A DNA stretch of 64,000 bases, from positions 186,001 to 250,000 of the forward strand of contig NZ_CP108006.1 of NCBI RefSeq assembly GCF_036127095.1, given 5' to 3'. The position numbers and the translations under genes were made by a program. Position 1 is the first letter of the stretch. Each line of letters starts with the position of its first letter. This stretch comes from Streptomyces sp. NBC_00335. GTDB taxonomy: Bacteria; Actinomycetota; Actinomycetes; Streptomycetales; Streptomycetaceae. Shown in pieces: positions 27,701-34,479 of this stretch. Under the pieces are notes generated by a model that did no database searches, was not told the DNA's origin, and saw nothing but the letters and a program-made list of their open reading frames with translations.

Positions 27701-28740
27701 GCCTCGTGTCCGGCCAGGGTCAGCGTGCGCCCGCGGCGGCGCCGCCAGGTCTCCAGCAGGGCGTGGGAGAGCAGCGGCAGGCTGCCGGGTTCGCGGGTGA
27801 CCTCGTCCACGAGCCGGGCCGTGAGGGCGCGTTCGACGGTGAGACCGGCCGCTGCCGCGGGGCGCACGATCGCGCCGCGCATCTCCTCGGCGGTCAGCGG
27901 GCCCACGGGGAGGGTCGCGGCTCGGGCGGCCTCGGCGAGGGCGGGGTGGGCCAGGAAGTTCGCGTAGAAGTCGGCGCGCACGCCGAGTACCACGCGGATC
28001 CGGCTTCCGGGGTCGCGGGCGGCGAGGAGGGCCGCGAGGAAGTCCCGCCGTTCGTCGGGGTCCGTACAGAGGGTGAAGACCTCCTCGAACTGGTCGACGA
28101 TCAGCCAGGTCTCGCCGTCCGCGGCGGCCGGGGTGAGAACCGGCGCGTGGGTCCGCATGGGGTGTTCGCCGGGGGTGAGGACGCGCAGGGCCGCGGCGGG
28201 GGGCAGCGGCGGAGCGGAGCGGCGCAGGCGCGGGACAAGACCGGCTCGCAGCAGCGAGGACTTGCCGCTCCCGGAGGGGCCGAGGACCACGCCGAAGCGG
28301 TGTTCGGCGACCAGGGCCGTCAGTTGGTCGGTCAGGCGTTCCCGGCCGAAGAACACCGGCTCGTCCTCGGGTTCGAAGCGGGTCAGGCCCCGATAGGGCG
28401 GAGCGCCGCCGCCGTCGGTACCGAGCGCGAGGGCGGCCAGGGCTTCGGCCGCGGCTTCGCTCTCTGCTGCGGCTTCGGCCTCGCGCCACCGTCGTTCCCA
28501 CTCCGGCCGGGCGCCGCCGCAGACCTCGGCGTAGGCCAGCGCCACGGGCAGGCTCGGCAGCCGGTTCCCGGAGGCGGCCTGGGAGAGCGCCGTCACCGAA
28601 TAGCCGGCCCGCGAGGCCAGTTCCCGGTAAGGGACGGCGCCGGCCTCGCGGCGCAGTGCGCGGAGCTCACCGGCGAACCGGGCTATGGGACCGGCCTGTG
28701 GATCGAGCGCCTTCTCGGGCCTTCCCGCACCACTTCCCAT
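24790..28740 (-). CDS. Membrane-anchored HTH-nSTAND NTPase-WD40 protein, 1316 aa
   Basis: Residues 20-85 form a Xre-like helix-turn-helix (VPYRELASRAGYSVTALSQAASGNRLPS). A STAND-type P-loop ATPase follows, with Walker A GPSGSGKSS at about 154-162 and Walker B WLIVDQFEEVF near 225-235. A single transmembrane helix (VTSVVALLLVLLTVASTTAW) lies near residue 540. The C-terminal 750 residues carry about ten WD40-like blades; the last, FSPDGRTLAVADASGTLRLWD, is canonical. The ATG at 28740 has GAGAGGAG upstream. Such proteins act as signal-dependent oligomerising switches; targets are unknown, and a role in stress or phage defence is possible but not shown. It is monocistronic and divergent from a secreted S8 peptidase. 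Confidence 0.85.
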   Translation of the reverse strand: MGSGAGRPEKALDPQAGPIARFAGELRALRREAGAVPYRELASRAGYSVTALSQAASGNRLPSLPVALAYAEVCGGARPEWERRWREAEAAAESEAAAEALAALALGTDGGGAPPYRGLTRFEPEDEPVFFGRERLTDQLTALVAEHRFGVVLGPSGSGKSSLLRAGLVPRLRRSAPPLPPAAALRVLTPGEHPMRTHAPVLTPAAADGETWLIVDQFEEVFTLCTDPDERRDFLAALLAARDPGSRIRVVLGVRADFYANFLAHPALAEAARAATLPVGPLTAEEMRGAIVRPAAAAGLTVERALTARLVDEVTREPGSLPLLSHALLETWRRRRGRTLTLAGHEAAGGLRGALAQTAEELYAELGPGRAPVARRLLLNLITPGDGAPDTRRPVPRDTLVPPDSPEAAEAGAVLDRLARARLVTLDRDVVDLAHEALITAWPRLSGWIDTDRERLRRHRRLTQATQNWLTRRRDAGALLRGGELAEAEATFADEAGRRAELVPTEREFLSAGLASRARTRRIRRGVTSVVALLLVLLTVASTTAWQQGRDNVRQRVDAEIRRVKGEELAAGQLSAVAQGLRSSDPALAMRLSVAAWRLAETAETRSALLAASVQSESDAFDVPDEAGPWLSHPALPVRLSADGRVAVTVDVDSVRAWDVTKRTAVGPATALDRGTLFRGISPDGRTALVQGFGEKEGPGSGSGARRLDLATGTALDAVPRVEGSSVVWTAAAQIVATMDMDGATGRLSLRDARDGRTLLEVPTGRHPMWELSPDGSHLAVCARGGDAVNASERADVPLRVWDVARGKELPATRPGACAVDSFRFTGDGAVLLAQVPGGLSLWDPVTDREPVRIDHPGLTEVTTSPDGRFAAALDGREILMWRLAAPERPVFRHSLANGAASQLRIDPKDGVIRYLTERRLGDTTVRTISYGPATTPDWNPEPASTGTFSADVTTVAVDRRQGAGTWFEAYAVADGRRTARTPSADCPKAVPGSTESPTGPDCRVLLALSPDGRTLAHARTGFAEGSDAGDGQRESAQEPALWDVPANTARALPADPKPPFAARMPITGMAVSPDGRSLLTTRAGVDTLDVRDLASGRRTRPQDLTKDRVSSARSSRSDRAAPLAVRPDGRLLATSSNTFDVTTGRRTERGLTKEGGGVMAYSSDGTRLAVGDTTGGVTLWDGEAERRLATLPAGFDTAGFDAVGIDDERSVTSLAFSPDGRTLAVADASGTLRLWDVDSGRPLGSPLPTPGDGIVAVAFSPDGHTLHSVGEHSTVRTHEVAPARLAESVCTRAGTGLSRSDWRTYLPDLPYRKTC

Positions 28741-28827
28741 GCTGCTCCTCTCCCCCGGGGTCAAGATCTTTTCCACCGTAGGAGGGGGCGCCCGCAGTCA
28801 CAAGGGCCTCTTCGGCCACGGAAATCA

Positions 28828-28863
28828 ATTGTTCAGCCGCCCGGACCGGGGCTGCTGAACAAT
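28828..28863. promoter_or_regulatory. Inverted repeat in the divergent nSTAND/S8 peptidase promoter region
   Basis: ATTGTTCAGC (28828-28837) and GCTGAACAAT (28854-28863) form a perfect 10-bp inverted repeat with a 16-nt spacer. It is AT-richer than its surroundings and lies 88 bp before the nSTAND start, a plausible operator for one or both genes. Confidence 0.55.
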
Positions 28864-29089
28864 GCGCGAGCCGGTGGACTGCTGCCGTGACCCGGTCGCC
28901 GCACGGCCCGGACGGCTCGCCCTTCCCACCCCCGCCTCTCCCCCTAGGGGTCGGTGGGACACGGGCCGGCCGGGCCGCGGCGGCCGGTGTCACCACACCG
29001 CCACCCACACCGCGTACGCCACGTGCGCCACACGACGGGGCGCGCCGCGTCGGCTCAGGCCGCAGTGCGCGCCTTCCACAGGAGCAGAG

Positions 29090-32000
29090 TTGTTCACACG
29101 GACCCACAGGCCTCGACAAGCCGCGGGGGCCCTCGCCCTCGCCACCGCCGTCGTCGCCCTCAGCACGGGGCTGACCGGCCCCGCGGGGGCGGCGCCCGCC
29201 GCCTCCCCCACCAGGAGCGCCACGGGCTCTCCCGTGACCGTCACGCTGATCACCGGCGACCGGGTGACCGTGAACGGCAGCGGCGCCGTCGTGCGCTTCG
29301 AGCCCGGCAAGGGCCGTGAGCGCGTACCGGTCCAGATCGAACGTGCCGACGGCCGCACCCTGGTCCTGCCCGCCGACGCGCGGGCCCTGCTGGCCGCCGG
29401 CAAGCTGGACCGGCGCCTCTTCGACGTCACCACGCTCGCCGACCCGACCCTGCGCGCACTGCACCGCGGCGGACTCGGCCTGATCGTCCAGTACGAGGGT
29501 GCCGCCGGGGCGGCACGCACCCAGCTGCGGTCCGCCGCCGGCAACGGGGCGGGGCGCGCCCTCCAGAGCGTCAACGCCGAAGTCGTCAAGGCCTCGCCCG
29601 CCGACGCCACGAAGGTCTGGGAGGCCCTGACCAGCCCCACCGCCCGCGGCCTGCGAGCCGCGGACGCCGGCATCGGCAAGGTCTGGCTGGACGGCGTGCG
29701 CAAGGCGAGCCTGGACAAGAGCACGAAGCAGATCGGCGCCGACCGGGCCTGGCAGGCCGGGTTCGACGGCACGGGCGTGAAGATCGCCGTCCTGGACACC
29801 GGTGTCGACAAGACCCACGAGGACCTGAAGAGCCAGGTCGTCGCGGAGAAGAACTTCTCCGACTCCCCCGACACCACCGACCGCGTCGGCCACGGCACCC
29901 ACGTGGCCTCCATCGCGGCCGGGACCGGGGCCGCGTCCGGCGGAGCACTGAAGGGCGTCGCGCCCGGTGCCAAGGTGATCAGCGGCAAGGTCCTCGACGA
30001 CCGGGGCTACGGCTCCGATTCCGCGGTCATCGCGGGCATGGAGTGGGCCGTCGCCGAAGGGGCGTCCGTCGTCAACCTCAGCCTCGGAAGCCGGGACTTC
30101 CCCGGCGTGGACCCGGTCGAGGCCACCGTCGACCGGCTGTCGGCGGAGAAGGGGGTGCTGTTCGCCATCGCCGCGGGCAACGACGGGGCCGGCGAGTCCA
30201 CGGTCGGCTCGCCCGGCAGCGCCGACGCCGCCCTGACCGTAGGCGCCGTCGACGACAAGGACGTGCTCGCGGAGTTCTCCAGCAGGGGCCCGCGCGTCGG
30301 AGACGGCGCGGTCAAGCCCGACCTCACCGCGCCCGGCGTGGGCATCACCGCCGCGGCGGCGCCGGGGAGCAAGCTCGACACCGACCCCGGGGCCCAGCAC
30401 CCCGTCCCGGGTTACCTGCAGCTCAACGGCACCTCCATGGCCACCCCGCACGTGGCCGGAGCGGCGGCGCTGCTGAAGCAGAAGAACCCCGGCTGGACCG
30501 GGACCGAGCTCAAGGGCGCGCTGACCGCGTCGACCAAGGACGGCGCGGTCGGCGTCCAGCAGCAGGGCACGGGCCGTGTGCAGGTGGACAAGGCCCTGTC
30601 CCAAACGGTGATCACCGAGCAGCCGTCGGTGTCCCTCGGCACGGCCCAGTGGCCGCACGCCGACGACGTGCCGCTCACCAAGAAGGTCGCCTACCGCAAC
30701 CTCGGCACCACCGACATCACCCTCGACCTCGCGGTGACCGGCACCGACGCCCGGGGCAAGGCCGCCCCGGCCGGGTTCTTCTCACTCGGCGCCGACAAGG
30801 TGACCGTGCCCGCCGGTGGCCGCGCCGAGGTCGACCTGAGCGCCGACACCCGGCTCGGCGATGTCGACGGCGCCTTCTCCGCCTACGTCACCGCCACCGG
30901 CGGCGGCCAGTCGGTGCGCTCGGGCGCGGCGGCCGTCCGTGAGGCCGAGGCGTACGACGTCACCATCACGACCGTCGACCGCGACGGCGGCCCTGCCCGC
31001 GAGTTCTCCCACTCCCTGTTCGGGATCGGCGGCGCCGCCGACGGCATATGGACGGGCGTCAGCAACGAGTCCGGCTCCGGCACCCTGCGCCTACCCAAGG
31101 GCACCTACGCCCTCCACGGCGCCGTGTACCAGGACGGCTCGGACCTCACCAAGGGTGTCGACTGGCTGGTCCAGCCCCGGCTGGAGGTCTCCGGGACCAC
31201 CACGGTCACGGTCGACGCGCGCACCGCGAAGCCGGTGGACATCACCGTTCCCGGTCTGGCCACGGCCGACTTCGCCCTGCCGTACTACCAACAGACGGTC
31301 GGCGAAGGCCACCTCGGCAACGGCTGGGTCCTCCCCAAGGGCTACACCGGGTTCCGCTCCGCCCACATGGGGCCGGACGTGACCGACGGCTCGCTGACAC
31401 AGAGCTGGCTGGCGACCTTCATCAAGGACCCGGCCACCCAGTACAACGTTGCCCTCGGCGGCGCGACGAACCGTCTCGCCACCGGGTACACACGCCACGT
31501 GAAGGCGGGCCAGCTGGCGAAGCTCTCCGTGGACATGGGCGCGCCCGCCCCCGGCAAGTCCGGGTACGCCTACGCCGCCCCCACCCTGCCCGGCATGTCC
31601 CAGGGCGACTTCTACGGAGCCGTCCAGCCCGCTCCCGGCACCCGTACGCTCCTGCTCTCCGCCCTCGACGGTGCGACCTGGCGGAGCGGCTTCTGGCAGC
31701 TCGGCGCCCCTGACGCGGACGGCAACCAGCGCATCGAGGCGGACCAGGCCGCCCTGGAGCCGAAGCGCTACGCGGCGGGCTCCTCCCACCGCGAGACCTT
31801 CAACACCGGAGTGTTCTCACCGCTCCTGGGCAAGGGTCTGGGCGTGTTCCGCACCGCGCCCGATCCTGAGACGGGCGAGCAGACCATCACCGCCTCGGTA
31901 CCCCTCTTCGGCGACGGCGCGGGCCACGCCGGCTCCTCCTCTCTCACCAAGGCCGCCACGACCCTGTACCGCGACGGAATCAAGGTCGCCGAGAACGAGG

Positions 32001-32461
32001 ACCCGCTGAGCGGCTGGGAGCCCTTCACGGTCGACGGCGCCGACGCCGAGTACCGGCTGACCACCTCCGTCGAGCGGTCCCCCGAGATCTCCGCCGTCTC
32101 CACCCGCATCGACACGAGCTTCACCTTCCGTTCCGGCCAGGTCGCCGACCGGACCGCGCTCTCGGTCTCCACGGTGCGCTTCCACGCCCCGCTCGACATC
32201 GCCTCCCGCGCCCCCGCGGGCAAGGCCACCCGGATACCCGTGACCGTGCAGGGTGCGGCCTCGGGGAAGAACGTCAAGTCGCTGGCGATCTCCGTGAGCG
32301 AAGACGGCGGTACGACCTGGAAGCGCGTCACGGTCACCGACGGCGCGTTCTCCGTCCGGAACCCCGCGAAGGACCGGGGGATCTCCTTCCGGGCGCAGGT
32401 CACCGACAAGCAGGGCAACGTCTCCGAGGTCACGATCATCAACGCCTACCTGGGCAAGTGA
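29090..32461 (+). CDS. Secreted S8 (subtilisin-like) serine peptidase, 1123 aa
   Basis: A TTG start at 29090 with AGGAG 5 nt upstream gives an N-terminal Sec signal (AAGALALATAVVALSTGLTGPAGAAPA). Catalytic residues are D236 in LDTGVD, H268 in GHGTH and S449 in GTSMATPHVAGA. The propeptide motif VTLITGDRVTVNGSG matches that of the paralogue at 13905-17627, as does the long beta-rich C-terminus ending in SEDGGTTWKRVTV. It is probably an exported broad-specificity protease. It is divergent from the nSTAND gene and is followed by a (CGCC)n tract. Confidence 0.9.
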   Translation: MFTRTHRPRQAAGALALATAVVALSTGLTGPAGAAPAASPTRSATGSPVTVTLITGDRVTVNGSGAVVRFEPGKGRERVPVQIERADGRTLVLPADARALLAAGKLDRRLFDVTTLADPTLRALHRGGLGLIVQYEGAAGAARTQLRSAAGNGAGRALQSVNAEVVKASPADATKVWEALTSPTARGLRAADAGIGKVWLDGVRKASLDKSTKQIGADRAWQAGFDGTGVKIAVLDTGVDKTHEDLKSQVVAEKNFSDSPDTTDRVGHGTHVASIAAGTGAASGGALKGVAPGAKVISGKVLDDRGYGSDSAVIAGMEWAVAEGASVVNLSLGSRDFPGVDPVEATVDRLSAEKGVLFAIAAGNDGAGESTVGSPGSADAALTVGAVDDKDVLAEFSSRGPRVGDGAVKPDLTAPGVGITAAAAPGSKLDTDPGAQHPVPGYLQLNGTSMATPHVAGAAALLKQKNPGWTGTELKGALTASTKDGAVGVQQQGTGRVQVDKALSQTVITEQPSVSLGTAQWPHADDVPLTKKVAYRNLGTTDITLDLAVTGTDARGKAAPAGFFSLGADKVTVPAGGRAEVDLSADTRLGDVDGAFSAYVTATGGGQSVRSGAAAVREAEAYDVTITTVDRDGGPAREFSHSLFGIGGAADGIWTGVSNESGSGTLRLPKGTYALHGAVYQDGSDLTKGVDWLVQPRLEVSGTTTVTVDARTAKPVDITVPGLATADFALPYYQQTVGEGHLGNGWVLPKGYTGFRSAHMGPDVTDGSLTQSWLATFIKDPATQYNVALGGATNRLATGYTRHVKAGQLAKLSVDMGAPAPGKSGYAYAAPTLPGMSQGDFYGAVQPAPGTRTLLLSALDGATWRSGFWQLGAPDADGNQRIEADQAALEPKRYAAGSSHRETFNTGVFSPLLGKGLGVFRTAPDPETGEQTITASVPLFGDGAGHAGSSSLTKAATTLYRDGIKVAENEDPLSGWEPFTVDGADAEYRLTTSVERSPEISAVSTRIDTSFTFRSGQVADRTALSVSTVRFHAPLDIASRAPAGKATRIPVTVQGAASGKNVKSLAISVSEDGGTTWKRVTVTDGAFSVRNPAKDRGISFRAQVTDKQGNVSEVTIINAYLGK

Positions 32462-32515
32462 TCCCACTTCCCTGAGCCGACGGCGGTACGGGAGGCCGGT
32501 CCCCGGCCTCCCCCT

Positions 32516-32563
32516 CGCCCGCCCGCCCGCCCGCCCGCCCGCCCGCCCGCCCGCCCGCCCGCC
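32516..32563. repeat. (CGCC)12 tetranucleotide tract
   Basis: Twelve perfect copies of CGCC, followed about 11 nt later by a complementary GCGGGCGGGCGGGG block (near 32574-32588), lie between the S8 peptidase stop and the PI-PLC-like gene. The two blocks can form a very strong hairpin that may terminate transcription. The tract is prone to slippage and to C- or G-quadruplex structures. Confidence 0.9.
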
Positions 32564-32664
32564 ACAAGAGGTTGCGGGCGGGCGGGGGGCCGCGGCGGCA
32601 TCCGCCGCCCTCATTGACCGATTGGCCGTAGATCCTGGCCACCCTTGATCCGAGTAGGACTTAC

Positions 32665-34245
32665 ATGCCTCGATCATCCATTCATCAGGTCCATCAGGGG
32701 TCACTCCCACGGCTTCGCCGACTGGCACGTCGGATGGTGACCGGTGTCGCAGCCGGCGCGGTCGTGCTCGGTGTCGCCGGCAGCAGCGCTCTCCTCGCGC
32801 CGACTCCCGCCCGAGCCCACGGGAGCAATTTCGGGGACGCTTACGGCAACATCGGGTCGGCGACGAACGCCGACTGGATGAAGGACATCGCCGGCGGCAC
32901 ATGGCTCGCGGCCCTGTCGCTTCCCGGTACCCACGACTCCCTTTCCATCCAAGGAGGACCTCCTGCGGAGACGCAGCAGAACTTCGGAAAGAGCGCGAAC
33001 ACCTTGACGGCGCAGTTGGAGCGGGGAATCCGCGCCGTTGACGTCCGGGTCCGCGTCACCGAGGGCAAGTACTTCACGATTCATCACGGATCGTCGTACC
33101 AGGACGCCAACTTCGATGACGTCCTGACAAAGGCCAAGGACTTCCTCGGCAAGCACAAGAACGAGACCGTCGTCATGCGCTTGAGGGCCGAGTGCCCCCG
33201 CGGGAACGTCGGCACATTCGATTGTGCGAACGATCCGACGAGCGTCGACAGCGCGAAGATCGAAGAGATCTTCAAGGGTTACACGGAGCGCTACCCGAAC
33301 CTGTTCTACTCCCCTTCGATCGCCAAGGGATCCGTGGCGTACGTGCCGCGCCTCTCGCAAGTCCGGGGAAAGATCGTGCTGGGCAGCTTCGACAACGTCG
33401 ACGGTCAGTACGGGATCAACACCTTCAACAGCCACAAGGAGGACCACTGGGAGCCGGATGGCATCCCCCAGAAGTTCGGCTTCGTCAAGGACAACATCGA
33501 CAAGGCCGTCCGGGACGGCAGCGGTGAGATGTTCGTGACGTACACGTCCGCGTCCGACTACAACGGCGACCTCATGTCCCCTGCGCAATTCGCCGGCGGG
33601 TACGGATGGGCCAACGGTCAGCCCGCGGTCCAAGGCGTGAATTTCCGGCTGATGCAGTACCTGAACTCCGGCGGCGGCAACGGCCACCTCGGCATCGTCA
33701 TGATGGACTTCCCCGGCTGGGCCCTGATCCAGAACATCATCGACCGCAACAAGGGCTACACCGTTGCCGGTGGCCACCAGGCGATCTGGCTGGTCAATGC
33801 CGACAAGACCTACGTCGACACCAAGTACGGCAAGTGCATGGTGCGGGGCCCGGAGTTCGACAGCACCAAGACGGGCGGTCTGGTCACCCAGCGCACATGT
33901 CAGTCGACGGCGCCGAGCAGCCACCAGTGGGCCGCCGTGACACCCTCGTACGACGGTCAGGGCTACTACTGGATCAAGTCCAGCAACGGCATGTGCCTGA
34001 CCATCCCGTGGAACAACGGCACCCCGCCGTCAGCCGGGACCCAGCTCTTCTGGTGGGGCTGCGAGAACCGCTGGTTCTCCGGGAACCAGATGTGGAACAT
34101 CATGCCGACGCAGGTCGAGGTCGGAACCGAGCGCCGGACCGCCTTCAGGTTCATCAACCAGTGGACCGGCCTGTGCCTGACGGTCAACCCCGACACCGCC
34201 GCCACCGCCGGCGGCAAGGTGACCCACGACACCTGCCCGAAGTAG
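32665..34245 (+). CDS. Secreted PI-PLC X-domain-like protein with ricin-type C-terminal domain
   Basis: A 526-aa protein. The signal peptide spans about residues 24-52 (MVTGVAAGAVVLGVAGSSALL...ARA). The PI-PLC X-like domain has LPGTHDSL with H90 and IHHGSSY with H140. Their 50-residue spacing equals that of the two catalytic histidines of bacterial PI-PLC, so the acid-base pair seems intact. The C-terminal 150 residues carry WIKSSNGMCLTIP and FINQWTGLCLTVN, a beta-trefoil-like (ricin-B) binding domain. It probably cleaves phosphatidylinositol or related lipids outside the cell. A strong terminator follows. Confidence 0.85.
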   Translation: MPRSSIHQVHQGSLPRLRRLARRMVTGVAAGAVVLGVAGSSALLAPTPARAHGSNFGDAYGNIGSATNADWMKDIAGGTWLAALSLPGTHDSLSIQGGPPAETQQNFGKSANTLTAQLERGIRAVDVRVRVTEGKYFTIHHGSSYQDANFDDVLTKAKDFLGKHKNETVVMRLRAECPRGNVGTFDCANDPTSVDSAKIEEIFKGYTERYPNLFYSPSIAKGSVAYVPRLSQVRGKIVLGSFDNVDGQYGINTFNSHKEDHWEPDGIPQKFGFVKDNIDKAVRDGSGEMFVTYTSASDYNGDLMSPAQFAGGYGWANGQPAVQGVNFRLMQYLNSGGGNGHLGIVMMDFPGWALIQNIIDRNKGYTVAGGHQAIWLVNADKTYVDTKYGKCMVRGPEFDSTKTGGLVTQRTCQSTAPSSHQWAAVTPSYDGQGYYWIKSSNGMCLTIPWNNGTPPSAGTQLFWWGCENRWFSGNQMWNIMPTQVEVGTERRTAFRFINQWTGLCLTVNPDTAATAGGKVTHDTCPK

Positions 34246-34252
34246 CGGTTCA

Positions 34253-34283
34253 GTGTCTCGCGGCCGTCCAGGCCGCGAGACAC
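34253..34283. terminator. Terminator of the PI-PLC-like gene
   Basis: A perfect 13-bp stem (GTGTCTCGCGGCC at 34253-34265, complement at 34271-34283) with a 5-nt loop, 8 nt after the stop. Confidence 0.85.
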
Positions 34284-34398
34284 TTCCGGGCGCCTCGGAT
34301 CGAGCCACCCTGCCGGGCCGCTCTACCGACCGGATCACTGCAGGAGCGGTCTGGTGGCGCCAGGTGCCAATTCGGCCAAAAGACTTCCGGCGCGATGC

Positions 34399-34420
34399 GA
34401 CATGTGAAATTTTACATGTC
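34399..34420. promoter_or_regulatory. Palindromic operator upstream of the collagenase gene
   Basis: GACATGT and ACATGTC flank the 8-nt AT-rich spacer GAAATTTT. It is perfectly symmetric in its arms and sits in a striking AT island about 60-80 bp before the collagenase start. It is a probable repressor or activator site; the regulator is not identified. Confidence 0.65.
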
Positions 34421-34479
34421 ACACATCAAACGCCCGTGTTACCAGCACGTGGCCACAACGGCCCCGGAGGCCCCCGCAG

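Noticed and set aside
25687..28890. Plus-strand frame of over 1000 codons opposite the nSTAND-WD40 gene
   Set aside because: Low-complexity Gly/Arg/Gln-rich translation, no motifs; the minus-strand protein has Walker A/B and WD40 blades.
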